A stretch of 64,000 bases of DNA from Cohnella hashimotonis. Its GTDB lineage: Bacteria > Bacillota > Bacilli > Paenibacillales > Paenibacillaceae. Made by a program: the position numbers and the translations under genes. Below the pieces are notes generated by a model that was not told where the DNA came from, searched no databases, and was given only the letters and a program-made list of their open reading frames with translations. The stretch's first letter is position 1. Each line of letters opens with the position of its first letter. Below, piece by piece: positions 16,889-25,124 of this stretch. Where the stretch lies: NCBI RefSeq assembly GCF_030014955.1, contig NZ_JAGRPV010000001.1:4464001-4528000 (forward strand), given 5' to 3'.

Positions 16889-16974
16889 ATTATAACATCG
16901 GAAGGAGGGGCGCTTCGGCTCGGGCGCGCATAATCACCAAATCGTAGGATCGTTGCGTTAAGATCATCAAATCG
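16889..16974 (-). promoter_or_regulatory. kinase/regulator operon promoter with two direct repeats
   Basis: On the minus strand a TATAAT -10 (16889-16894) lacks a good -35. Upstream lie two direct repeats, ACGATTTGGTGAT (16932-16944) and ACGATTTGATGAT (16962-16974), exactly 30 bp apart, that is three helical turns. A poor -35 with phased direct repeats is the usual arrangement for activation by an AraC-type protein, so autoregulation by the YesN-type regulator is inferred. Confidence 0.55.
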
Positions 16975-17012
16975 TTCTATCGGGACATATTAAAATGGGA
17001 AATTGAAAATTG

Positions 17013-17056
17013 GAAAAAAGCCCGCCTCATCGGTAGAGACGGACTTCGTGCGGGAC
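17013..17056 (-). terminator. terminator of the DUF948 gene
   Basis: On the minus strand CCCGC and GCGGG arms with an inner weak stem are followed by CTTTTTT. Confidence 0.65.
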
Positions 17057-17062
17057 GGATGT

Positions 17063-17434
17063 TTACTTTACCTTTACGCGAAGCTGCGGCGAAGATGATG
17101 TTCCCGTTGCGATGCGCTGCGGCGCAGCCTGGATGCCCGCGGCTTTTTTCACCGAATCGGTCACCGTCTGGATGACTTCCCCGACGTCATGTGCCGATTC
17201 GAACAGCGGATCGATCGTCTGCATCTTCCCCTTAACGTCGCGGGTCACCTGATTGGCGTTCCGGATGAGCTGGGAAGCCTCCTGGGTCAAGCCATGGACG
17301 GCGTTGCGTACCTCGGCGAGCGTCTTGTTCGTCTCCCCGAGCGTCGTCATGCTCTTGCGGAGCGTTAAGATCAGATACACGGCTAGTCCGGCAAAAGCGA
17401 TCGCGGCGACCGCGACGCTGATTTGAATGACCAT
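17063..17434 (-). CDS. DUF948 membrane-anchored protein (YtxG-like)
   Basis: 123 residues from the ATG at 17434 (GGAGGAGAGGGGG upstream; a GTG three codons earlier is also possible). One N-terminal TM segment (about 3-25) is followed by a heptad-rich helical region and a disordered tail. DUF948 proteins such as YtxG are general-stress-associated envelope proteins with no known enzymatic activity. It is monocistronic with its own terminator. Confidence 0.8.
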   Translation of the reverse strand: MVIQISVAVAAIAFAGLAVYLILTLRKSMTTLGETNKTLAEVRNAVHGLTQEASQLIRNANQVTRDVKGKMQTIDPLFESAHDVGEVIQTVTDSVKKAAGIQAAPQRIATGTSSSPQLRVKVK

Positions 17435-17596
17435 ATGCAGCACCCCCTCTCCTCCTTCACTGTATGTCCGAAGGGGACGGGACATTCCTTTGACGTCAGT
17501 TGGCGGCGCGGTTCCGGCCGGAGAAGAAGCTCCATATGCTTCTTCTCCGCGGCTTATTAACCTGGAAGCGAAGTTACACGGAAAAACCGCGCAAAT

Positions 17597-17785
17597 GTGT
17601 GACGATAAGCGCATTTTGGCACTAACGCCGCAACTGAAACCCGCCGGACTGTGCCGATAAGCGCATTTGGGCATTAACGTCGCCTCCGCGCCGCCCGGAA
17701 AGGTGTCGATAAGCGCAAAAAGGCATTAACGCCCATCCTCCTCTACTCCGGACTGTGCCGATAGGAGCATATGGGCGCTAACGCC
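17597..17785. repeat. four tandem 52-bp intergenic repeats
   Basis: Units with a GATAAGCGCA..GGCATTAACG core begin with GATA at 17604, 17656, 17708 and 17760, exactly 52 bp apart; the last unit is diverged (GATAGGAGCA). They occupy much of the 444-bp gap between the DUF948 gene and the oligo-glucosidase gene. Layout and period match the larger array at 52873-53488, where the core is GATAACGGCAC..GTGCCGCTAAG. The rest of the gap shows no gene. Confidence 0.85.
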
Positions 17786-17878
17786 AGCTATGATAGTCCA
17801 TTCTTGCAAAAGCGATTACGGCTTCTCCCCCCGGGTACGGGTTGGTCGTTCCGCAACCGGCTCGAGCCCGATCGCGAA

Positions 17879-19510
17879 CTAATCCTGCGCTTGCGCCAAG
17901 TACATCCGCGCCTCGTACGGACGCAGCGTTCCGCGCTGCGGTTCGTCCGCATAGTTGGCGATCAGCAGACGCATGTCGCGAGACAAAGTCTCGGGCAGCT
18001 CGAACGTGACGTCCGCGCCGTAAAAGTTGCACAGCACGAGCAGCGTCTCGCCGTCTAGCTTGCGCGTATACGCGAATACGTCGCGATGCTCGGGCAGCAG
18101 CAGCTCGTAATCGCCGTAGACGAACACCTTGTGCGCCTTCCGAAGCGAGATCAGCTGCCGATAATGGTGGAAGATCGAGTCCGGATCGTCCCGCTGCGCG
18201 TCCGCGTTAATGTCCGCATAGTTCGGATTCACTCTGATCCAAGGTTCCCCCGCAGTAAAGCCCGCCTGTGGCGTCGCATCCCACTGCATCGGCGTGCGCG
18301 CATTGTCCCGCCCTTTCGCATAGATCGAAGCCATCACCTCTTCATGCGGGTAGCCCCGTCCGGTGCGCTCCTTATACAGATTGAGCAGCTCGATGTCTCT
18401 GTAATCCTCGATCGGATACCGCACGTTGGTCATGCCGAGCTCCTCGCCCTGGTACACGTACGGCGTCCCTTGCATGCCATGAAGCAGCGTGGCGAGCATC
18501 TTTGCGGACTGCACCCGATATGCCCCGTCGTTGCCCCATCGGGAGACGATGCGCGGCAGGTCGTGGTTGTTCCAGAACAGGCTGTTCCAGGCTTCGCCCT
18601 TCAGCTCCGTCTGCCACTTGGACAGCACCGCCTTGAGCCTCAGAAAATCGAGGGGCGCGAGGTCCCACTTGCTCCAGCCTTCCTTCTCGTCGAGGCCGAT
18701 ATGCTCGAACTGGAACACCATCGACAGCTCGCTGCCGTCCGGATTGCTGTACAGCTTCGCGATGTCCGGCGTCGCTCCCCATGTCTCCCCGACGGTGAGC
18801 AGGTCCGCTCGCCTGAATGTCCGCTCGCTAAGCTCGCGGATGTAATCGTGCAGCTTGGGCCCGTTGCCTGTGATCATGCGATCGGGCTCCTTGGCGATGA
18901 GGTCGATAACGTCCAGGCGGAAGCCGCCGACGCCCTTGTCGATCCACCAATTGATCATGTCGTAGATTTCTTCGCGAACGCGGGGATTCTCCCAGTTCAG
19001 ATCCGGCTGCTTGACGGAAAATAAGTGCAGGTAATATTGGCCGAGTTCCGGCACCCATTCCCAGGCCGAACCGCCGAAGATGCTGCCCAGACCGTTGGGC
19101 GGCGATCCCGGCTCGCCGTCGCGCCATACGTAGTAGTCGTGATAAGGGTTGTCCCTGCTCTTTTTCGCTTCGACGAACCAGGGAAGCTCGTCGGAGGAAT
19201 GGTTGAGCACGAGATCCATGACGATCTGGATTCCCCGCCGGCCAGCCTCCTCGATCAGCCGTTCCATGTCGGCGAGCGTGCCGAACATCGGATCGATGTC
19301 CCGATAATCCGAGATATCGTATCCGTTGTCGTCCTGCGGGGACTTGCACACCGGAGACAGCCATATTGCGCCGATGCCGAGCTCCGCCAGGTAATCGAGC
19401 CGCGAGATAATTCCCGGCAGGTCCCCGATGCCGTCGCCGTCGCTGTCCTGGAAGCTTCTCGGGTAAATCTGGTACACGACGGTTTCTTTCCACCACTTTT
19501 GCTGCTGCAC
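17879..19510 (-). CDS. oligo-1,6-glucosidase / alpha-glucosidase (GH13_31)
   Basis: 543 residues from a GTG at 19510 with GAGGCG nine bases upstream. An earlier in-frame ATG would overlap the VanZ-like gene and adds a tail not found in the family. Family motifs: WWKETVVYQIYPRSFQDSDG, DLVLNHSS, GFRLDVIDLI with nucleophile Asp200, VGETWG with Glu242, and NNHD with Asp317. Val201 after the nucleophile is the residue associated with alpha-1,6 preference in this subfamily. Cytoplasmic. It would finish the breakdown of branched dextrins released by the secreted amylase. Confidence 0.93.
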   Translation of the reverse strand: MQQQKWWKETVVYQIYPRSFQDSDGDGIGDLPGIISRLDYLAELGIGAIWLSPVCKSPQDDNGYDISDYRDIDPMFGTLADMERLIEEAGRRGIQIVMDLVLNHSSDELPWFVEAKKSRDNPYHDYYVWRDGEPGSPPNGLGSIFGGSAWEWVPELGQYYLHLFSVKQPDLNWENPRVREEIYDMINWWIDKGVGGFRLDVIDLIAKEPDRMITGNGPKLHDYIRELSERTFRRADLLTVGETWGATPDIAKLYSNPDGSELSMVFQFEHIGLDEKEGWSKWDLAPLDFLRLKAVLSKWQTELKGEAWNSLFWNNHDLPRIVSRWGNDGAYRVQSAKMLATLLHGMQGTPYVYQGEELGMTNVRYPIEDYRDIELLNLYKERTGRGYPHEEVMASIYAKGRDNARTPMQWDATPQAGFTAGEPWIRVNPNYADINADAQRDDPDSIFHHYRQLISLRKAHKVFVYGDYELLLPEHRDVFAYTRKLDGETLLVLCNFYGADVTFELPETLSRDMRLLIANYADEPQRGTLRPYEARMYLAQAQD

Positions 19511-19562
19511 GACGATTCGCCTCGATTCCTTTAAGCTGCACCGCTTCTCTTCGCAACCTATT

Positions 19563-20153
19563 TTACCCGTTTCCGGCCCCACCGTCTAAAATAGCCGCTT
19601 CCTGCCGGACACCCCGCGAGGTGCCAGGTCCTTCGCCAGGTCCTAGGCCAGCTCCTCCGCCAGACAGTCCGGGCGCGAGCATGCGGCACATTCCGTAGCC
19701 GACCAGGCCGCCGAGCGTATTCAGGATCAGATCGTCCACGTCGAAGCTACCCATCATGAAGACGATCTGCGCGCATTCCAGCGCCAGGCTCACTCCGAAG
19801 GCGCGAATGGCCGCGCCCCTCCAGCCGCAGCCCGCCAGCAGCGCGACGAATACGCCAAGCGGCACGAACAGCGCGATGTTGCCGAACAAATTGACGATAT
19901 CGTAAGGCCTATCCAAACGCTCCAGATACATGGAGATCGATCTGAACGGCGTCAGGTTGGCGGCATGCCACCGGTACAGCATGTTGCCCGGCCGTTCGAG
20001 CGCGCCGATCAGCTGGCGTCCGAGAAAAAGAACGCTCACCTGGCCGAATTTGAATAGAATGATTTTAACCAGCACGTACAAATAGCAAATGAGCAGCATG
20101 GCTGCGCCAAATCGCATCGCGAGGGCAAGGCTTGCGGCAGGTCTGGTTGTCAT
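19563..20153 (-). CDS. VanZ-like membrane protein
   Basis: 196 residues with four to five membrane segments and the VanZ pattern NLFGNIALFVPLGVFVALL then LECAQIVFMMGSFDVDDLILNTLGGLVGYG. The founding member VanZ gives low-level teicoplanin resistance; most homologues have no defined role. A Gly-rich tail of about 35 residues follows the last helix. TAGGAGCG precedes the ATG. It is 52 bp upstream of the oligo-glucosidase start and may be cotranscribed with it. A second VanZ-like gene is at 36145. Confidence 0.85.
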   Translation of the reverse strand: MTTRPAASLALAMRFGAAMLLICYLYVLVKIILFKFGQVSVLFLGRQLIGALERPGNMLYRWHAANLTPFRSISMYLERLDRPYDIVNLFGNIALFVPLGVFVALLAGCGWRGAAIRAFGVSLALECAQIVFMMGSFDVDDLILNTLGGLVGYGMCRMLAPGLSGGGAGLGPGEGPGTSRGVRQEAAILDGGAGNG

Positions 20154-20276
20154 GAAATTCGCTCCTATCTAGGTTTTGATCCCATCTTAACGTCCATTTT
20201 TAAATGAAATGGAAGGAACGGCTTTAAGTTTTTCTTAAATCGGGCGCTTTACAAATCATTGTCGGCATGTTACCTT

Positions 20277-20296
20277 ATTTCTATAATTTTAGAAAT
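20277..20296. promoter_or_regulatory. ArsR-type operator overlapping the arsR promoter
   Basis: ATTTCTATAATTTTAGAAAT has arms TTTCTA and TAGAAA and covers the TATAAT -10 (20282-20287; TTGTCG at 20259-20264 is a candidate -35). A near-copy occurs at 20646-20665. Confidence 0.7.
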
Positions 20297-20323
20297 TGCG
20301 ATGAATAAGGCGGTGAGCAAGCC

Positions 20324-20605
20324 ATGGTCCCGGACAACGAGGAAGTCAAGCAAGCGGTAAAGGTATACAAGGCACTCGGCGAACCGACCCGCATCAAGAT
20401 CGCGATGCTGCTCACGGAGGAGCAGACGCTCTGCTGCTCCGACATTAACAGCAAGCTCGAATCGGTCGCAGGCTCCACGCTGTCCCATCATCTCAAGCAG
20501 CTGACGGAGAGCGGGCTGCTCCAGCTGCGCAAGGACGGCACTTACATTTATTACAGCGTCAACAAGGACGTCGCGCGTAAGTACGCGCCTTACCTGCTGG
20601 GTTAG
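20324..20605 (+). CDS. ArsR/SmtB-family repressor
   Basis: 93 residues forming one winged helix-turn-helix: LGEPTRIKIAMLLTEEQTLCCSDI, recognition helix GSTLSHHLKQLTESGLL, wing RKDGTYIYYSVN. The CC pair at positions 39-40 lies before the recognition helix; the classical ArsR CxCxxC ligand set is absent, so the inducer may be a small organic molecule or redox signal. It is followed 86 bp later by an MFS exporter. Identical-type operators before both genes indicate that this protein represses itself and the exporter. Confidence 0.9.
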   Translation: MVPDNEEVKQAVKVYKALGEPTRIKIAMLLTEEQTLCCSDINSKLESVAGSTLSHHLKQLTESGLLQLRKDGTYIYYSVNKDVARKYAPYLLG

Positions 20606-20645
20606 CCGGCTTTCGGCATTCGCGGCAGGTCGTCTTTCGCTCTTT

Positions 20646-20665
20646 ATTTCGATAAATTTAGAAAT
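20646..20665. promoter_or_regulatory. second copy of the ArsR operator, before the MFS gene
   Basis: ATTTCGATAAATTTAGAAAT matches the operator at 20277-20296 at 17 of 20 positions and ends 26 bp before the MFS start codon. Confidence 0.7.
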
Positions 20666-20691
20666 ATAAAACTTTAAGGGAGCTGGGGAAT

Positions 20692-21906
20692 ATGAGTAAT
20701 GCTTGGAAAATCTACATGCTCGCCATTGTAAGTTTCCTCGTCGGTACGTCTGAGTTCATCATCGCGGGTATTCTGGACCAAGTTGCCGCCGATATCGGCG
20801 TCTCGCTGGCGGCAGCGGGACAATTGATCACCGTATATTCGCTGGCGTATGCCTTCGGCACGCCCTTCCTGATGGCTGCGACGGCCAAGGTCGACCGCAA
20901 ACGGCTCATGCTTTACTCGCTCGCCGTATTCGTCGTCGGCAACTTCGCCGCGCTTGCGTTTTCCGGCTACGGATTCCTGATCGTGTCCCGCGTCATTTTG
21001 GCGCTCAGCAGCGGCGTATTCGTCGTAACTTCGCTCACGGTCGCCGCCAAGCTCGCCCGGCCCGAAAAACAGGGCAGCGCGATCGCCACGCTCGTCATGG
21101 GCTTCAGCACCGCGCTGATCGTCGGCGTGCCGCTGGGCAGGCTTATCTCCTCTCTGTATAACTGGCAGCTCGTGTTCGGCGCTATCGGGCTCCTCGGTCT
21201 CCTCGGCATCGCGCTTGTCGCGTATACGGTGCCGAGGACGGAAAATGAACGCCATGTCCCGCTTCGCGAGCAGGTCCGTTTGGTGGCGAACCCGAAGATC
21301 GCCGTCGCGCTGCTCATTACGCTGTTTTGGATCGGCGGCTACTCCATTACGTACACGTACATCTCTCCGTTTCTGCTCGACATTACCGGCTTGAGCGAAC
21401 GTGGCGTCAGCATCGGCCTGTTGGCGCTCGGCGTCGCGAGCCTCGTCGGCTCCAAGCTGGGCGGCTTCAGCACCGACAAGTGGGGCTATCGCCGTACGCT
21501 CGTCGGCGGCATGACGCTTCACGCGACCATCCTCGTCCTCATCTCGCTGCTGGCCCATTCGCCCGCTTTCGTCATTCCGCTGCTCATGCTTTGGGCGTTC
21601 GCAGCCTGGTCTTCGGGCCCGACGCAGCAATACCATCTCATCACACTCGCGCCGGAAGCCTCCAGCATCATGCTGAGCCTGAACAGCTCCGTGCTGCAGC
21701 TGGCGATGGCCGCCGGCGCGGGCATCGGCGGCGTCGTCGTCGAGCAGACCTCGCTCGCCGCGGTCAGTTGGATCGGCGCAGCGGGCGTCGCCGTCGCGGC
21801 ACTCGTTGCAGCAGCGGCCTTCGGTTACTTCAGGCCCGCATCGGCAGCGCTGCGCCGGAAGGAAGCGGAGCTTGCGGCGAAGCTCGGCGCGCAGGATTTG
21901 AGCTAA
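20692..21906 (+). CDS. MFS drug/sugar exporter (DHA1, AraJ/YdhP-like)
   Basis: 404 residues, twelve predicted membrane helices. Typical DHA1 features: GTSEFIIAGILDQVAADIG in TM1, the loop 2-3 DRK signature region (ATAKVDRKRLMLY) and motif C in TM5 (GFSTALIVGVPLGRL). It exports small hydrophobic compounds or sugars by proton antiport. AAGGGAGC precedes the ATG. Control by the adjacent ArsR-family protein is inferred from the shared operator. It ends in a perfect terminator. Confidence 0.92.
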   Translation: MSNAWKIYMLAIVSFLVGTSEFIIAGILDQVAADIGVSLAAAGQLITVYSLAYAFGTPFLMAATAKVDRKRLMLYSLAVFVVGNFAALAFSGYGFLIVSRVILALSSGVFVVTSLTVAAKLARPEKQGSAIATLVMGFSTALIVGVPLGRLISSLYNWQLVFGAIGLLGLLGIALVAYTVPRTENERHVPLREQVRLVANPKIAVALLITLFWIGGYSITYTYISPFLLDITGLSERGVSIGLLALGVASLVGSKLGGFSTDKWGYRRTLVGGMTLHATILVLISLLAHSPAFVIPLLMLWAFAAWSSGPTQQYHLITLAPEASSIMLSLNSSVLQLAMAAGAGIGGVVVEQTSLAAVSWIGAAGVAVAALVAAAAFGYFRPASAALRRKEAELAAKLGAQDLS

Positions 21907-21920
21907 GCTGACATACAGAG

Positions 21921-21951
21921 AAGCCGCGGCCCGGGGCCGCGGCTTTTTTTT
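21921..21951 (+). terminator. terminator of the MFS gene
   Basis: AGCCGCGGC-cc-ggGGCCGCGGCT followed by eight T; an uninterrupted GC stem. Confidence 0.95.
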
Positions 21952-22085
21952 GCGAATTCCATCTGCTAATTCCATTCCGTCACCCTTAGCCGCGTCACCT
22001 GCAGAAATCGTTTGTTACATGAACGCAAAACGATCGTGACAACCTTGGCATTCTTACGTTGGCAGAAAAGGAAGCTCGTGTTATC

Positions 22086-22104
22086 ATGATACATATCGTA
22101 TCAT
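22086..22104. promoter_or_regulatory. palindrome in the GT2 promoter region
   Basis: ATGATACATATCGTATCAT has 7-bp arms ATGATAC/GTATCAT and lies 20 bp before the ATG of the glycosyltransferase, overlapping the expected start-site region. It could be an operator; its protein is unknown. Confidence 0.35.
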
Positions 22105-22123
22105 TTCCAAGGAGCGTCCGAGC

Positions 22124-23098
22124 ATGTCCGTGAAGATCAGCGTAGCCGTACCTACGCATAAACGCGCGCATTATTTGAAAGAGACGCTGCTGTCCATATG
22201 CGCGCAAACCCGCATGCCCGACGAGATCGTCGTCAGCGAGGACGGCAGGGACGGGCCCACATTAGAGACCGTCAAGGAAATTCGGGCGATGTACCCGGCG
22301 GTAGCGATCAAGCATATCGCCAGCATTTCGGACGACGTGCGGATCGGCCAGCTTCAAAACCGGCAGCAGGCGTTCCGCGCCACCACCGGCGATTTCGTCG
22401 CAATGCTCGACGACGATGACGTGTGGGAGCCCGCGTTTTTAGAACTCGCCGAGGCGGCGCTGCTCTCGCATCCGGAATGCGGGTTCGTGTCGAGCAATCA
22501 TTACTTCATGGACGACTCGGGGAGCAGGCTCGCCCAGCAGAGCAGGGACTTTGCCGCTTATTGCGGGAGAACCGCGATGAGCAGCCAGCCTTATGCGGAT
22601 GTGCTGTCCCATACGCTGCGCAATAATGCTTGCGTATTTTCGCTGCAGTTCAGCCTCTTCAGAAAAGGCGCGCTCGAACGGGTCGGATTTTTTCAGCCGA
22701 GCGGCGGTCTGGTACCGGACTATATGCTGATGCTCGCGCTTGGCGCACGCGGGCTCAGCGGCTATTTTCTAACCGAGTATTTGGGTTCGTGCCGGGTCCA
22801 CTCGGGACAGCAGACCGCGAAGCGGCTGGAAAACGTAAAGAGCAAATTCGAAGGACTCGCCTACATGATTCACGTATTCGGCGAGCGGCTGACCCCGGAG
22901 CAGCGGCGCTTGCTCGTGAAAAAATATCAGCAGACCGTGCTGGAATACGCAATCGCGCTGGCGCATGCCAGGCAGCGGTCGGCGGCTATGCAGATGATGA
23001 CCCGTCCTTTAAATCGTTTCGGGTCGGCGCTGCCTTCTCCGAAGCGATTGGCCGTGCTCTTCGCGCTGCTGATCGGCGTTCGGAGGCTGCGTCACTAA
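22124..23098 (+). CDS. family 2 glycosyltransferase
   Basis: 324 residues. GT-A fold: ISVAVPTHKRAHYLKETLLSICAQ at the N-terminus, EDGRDG, then the metal-binding DDDD at AMLDDDDVWEPAFLEL and a later LVPDYMLML. No membrane segments until a weakly hydrophobic C-terminus (LAVLFALLIGVRRLRH). It transfers a sugar from a nucleotide donor; acceptor unknown. AAGGAGC precedes the ATG. It stands alone, convergent with the stress protein gene and sharing its terminator, and is not physically linked to the polysaccharide cluster. Confidence 0.9.
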   Translation: MSVKISVAVPTHKRAHYLKETLLSICAQTRMPDEIVVSEDGRDGPTLETVKEIRAMYPAVAIKHIASISDDVRIGQLQNRQQAFRATTGDFVAMLDDDDVWEPAFLELAEAALLSHPECGFVSSNHYFMDDSGSRLAQQSRDFAAYCGRTAMSSQPYADVLSHTLRNNACVFSLQFSLFRKGALERVGFFQPSGGLVPDYMLMLALGARGLSGYFLTEYLGSCRVHSGQQTAKRLENVKSKFEGLAYMIHVFGERLTPEQRRLLVKKYQQTVLEYAIALAHARQRSAAMQMMTRPLNRFGSALPSPKRLAVLFALLIGVRRLRH

Positions 23099-23111
23099 GC
23101 GCATTTCATGC

Positions 23112-23146
23112 AAAAAGTCCGGGGATTAATCCCCCCGGACTTTTTG
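23112..23146. terminator. bidirectional terminator
   Basis: AAAAAGTCCGGGG-attaat-CCCCCCGGACTTTTT: 8-bp GC stem with A-run and T-run on either side, placed between two convergent genes. Confidence 0.93.
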
Positions 23147-23174
23147 CTGCGCTCGCGATGCTGCGCCTGCAGGC

Positions 23175-24182
23175 TTAGCGACGCGTATTCGGCGTGCTGA
23201 ACAGATCCTCGTTTTCTACGGCAGGGTGACCGGAGCGATCAAGCTCCGCTCGTTCCTTGCGCACGGTCTCGGACACATGCTCGGTATCCTGCACGACTCG
23301 CTTGCCGATCGAGATCTCCTCGGTCGCAACCGGCCGTTTGGTCACTTCTACGCGCTCCTCGCTGACCGGAATACGAATCGTCTCGTCTTTTCCGATCGCC
23401 GCGCCGTCCGTTGCTTCGTCATGGATCGCATGACGTTCGATGACGACCTCTTCGCGCTGAACGGGAACTTCGATCGTCTGCCGTTCCTCGATGACGTCCT
23501 TATGCACGGACACCTCGCCGGTGCGGACGCGCTCCTTGTCCACGTTCAGCCGCTCCTCGTGCAGTCTGAGCGTATCGGCATCCTGCGCGTCCACGTCGGA
23601 TGAGGCCGACGATCCGGAAGCGGCGCTGACCAGATCGTCGCGCGGCTCTCCTTCAAGGCTCGAATAGGTATCCGCGTTCAGCGAGCCGTAGCGGCGGAAA
23701 ATATCGTATACGCGACCTTGCCGAGTCGTGTCCGCGTCGATGATGACAAGCAGCTTGTGATCGTTGACATACTCGTTGTAGCGCTCCGCTTCTTCCTTCG
23801 GGATGCCGAGGCCGATCAAGCCGCCTACGAGACCGCCTGCGCCCGCGCCGACCGCCGCGCCGGAGAGCGTCGCCGCGATCGGGCCGGCCGCCAGCAGCGG
23901 TCCGATCCCCGGCACGGCCAGCAGGCCGAGACCCGCGAGCAGCCCCGTCACGCCGCCAATCACGCCGCCCGTGGCGGCGCCGGTCGCGATGCCTTGAGGC
24001 GCCTTGGTGCCCGTCTCCTCATGAATGTCCTTAAGTTCCTTTTTATTTTTGCTGACGACCGAGATTTCGTCCGAACTGTAGCCGAGCGCCTTCAAGTCCT
24101 CGATCGCAGAGATCACCGCTTGCTCCGAATCAAAAACGCCTACGACATGCCGATTTTCACTGTGTCTCAGTTGATTTGTCAT
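23175..24182 (-). CDS. YsnF/DUF2382 stress protein with glycine-zipper and YflT-like domains
   Basis: 335 residues from the ATG at 24182 (AGGAGG nine bases upstream). Residues about 8-65 are a general-stress protein 17M/YflT-like domain (VVGVFDSEQAVISAIEDLKALGYS). Residues 72-140 form a Gly/Ala-rich zipper that may insert in membranes. After an acidic linker, about 210-315 is DUF2382 with the repeating pattern LNVDKERVRTGEVSVHKDVI and VPVSEERVEVTKRPV-like strands. Related genes are general-stress regulated and linked to desiccation or oxidative stress; function is not known biochemically. Confidence 0.88.
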   Translation of the reverse strand: MTNQLRHSENRHVVGVFDSEQAVISAIEDLKALGYSSDEISVVSKNKKELKDIHEETGTKAPQGIATGAATGGVIGGVTGLLAGLGLLAVPGIGPLLAAGPIAATLSGAAVGAGAGGLVGGLIGLGIPKEEAERYNEYVNDHKLLVIIDADTTRQGRVYDIFRRYGSLNADTYSSLEGEPRDDLVSAASGSSASSDVDAQDADTLRLHEERLNVDKERVRTGEVSVHKDVIEERQTIEVPVQREEVVIERHAIHDEATDGAAIGKDETIRIPVSEERVEVTKRPVATEEISIGKRVVQDTEHVSETVRKERAELDRSGHPAVENEDLFSTPNTRR

Positions 24183-24352
24183 AATCCTCAGCCTCCTGAT
24201 CGGTAAAGTTGTGTTTTGTTTGTTCACAACCTCTATTTAACCGTTAGGCGGCATTATAAAATTAAAAAGGCAGGTTTAAAATGAGAGGCAGATGAACTTT
24301 TCTTAACGCAAATTTCTGTTTCGAATTAAATGATCTCGGCGATTGGCGTAAT

Positions 24353-25102
24353 TTAGCTGAGCTTCATTACGTTATCCCCTTCACCGACGCCAGCCAGGAA
24401 GTCTTTAATCGTCCGATCCAGCTTTTCTTTTTCAGACCCGCGAATGTTGTGACCGCTCTTAGTGAAATTCTCGATTCGCAAGTTACTGAAATGAAGCCTG
24501 TATGGCAGCAGCTCCTCGTCGGAAATCAGCGAATCCTCCAGCAATCCTCTCATAACAAGCACGGGCTTCTCGAACGAAAATGTAATTTCACAGGCGGTGG
24601 AGTCCTTTTGAATGCCATGAACGGCCTCCGCGCGAATATTTGTCGATAAGCGGTTCGTGGGGATTAAATATTCGTCGATGTAGGATCGGGGCCACTCCGC
24701 GGTCATCGCCTTATGCTCAGCAGGGTAATCCTGGACGATTATTGAAGCGATTCGGTGGGGATGGCGCCTGGCATATGCCAACGCATAGGAGACGCCGCGC
24801 GAATAGCCATAAAGGTGGAACTTAGTCAGTTGGAGCTGCTGTACCACAGACTCGATATCCGCCACGTGGTCCTGCAGATCGTAGCCTGAGAGCGGCGTAT
24901 CGCTGCGGCCTCTCCCGCGAAAGGAAAGAACGATGACTCTTCTTGGCAGCATCTCGGCTATGAAATCTTCGTATTCTTCGGCCGTTTCAGAGAGCCCCGG
25001 ACAAACGAAGACAGGCACCAACGATGCATCCGATTCCTGGAGAGTATCCAGATAGTGAATACGAAGGCCGTTTAAATCTGAAGTCGCCGAGATGCGTTGC
25101 AT
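24353..25102 (-). CDS. alpha/beta hydrolase
   Basis: 249 residues from the ATG at 25102 (AGGAGGACCTCC before it; a longer reading would overlap the neighbouring DUF1801 gene). Oxyanion/cap region FVCPGLSETAEEY, nucleophile elbow GYSRGVSY with Ser, acid probably in LLEDSLISDEELL and His in KSGHNIRG. The fold matches haloalkane-dehalogenase/proline-iminopeptidase-like hydrolases; substrate unknown. It begins the AT-richer accessory block. The 22-bp gap to the DUF1801 gene suggests cotranscription. Confidence 0.85.
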   Translation of the reverse strand: MQRISATSDLNGLRIHYLDTLQESDASLVPVFVCPGLSETAEEYEDFIAEMLPRRVIVLSFRGRGRSDTPLSGYDLQDHVADIESVVQQLQLTKFHLYGYSRGVSYALAYARRHPHRIASIIVQDYPAEHKAMTAEWPRSYIDEYLIPTNRLSTNIRAEAVHGIQKDSTACEITFSFEKPVLVMRGLLEDSLISDEELLPYRLHFSNLRIENFTKSGHNIRGSEKEKLDRTIKDFLAGVGEGDNVMKLS

Positions 25103-25124
25103 GGAGGTCCTCCTAATCTTCTTC

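Noticed and set aside
20646..20670. Simple AT-rich promoter only
   Set aside because: The match of 17 of 20 positions to the palindrome at 20277 makes a shared operator more likely than chance AT-richness.
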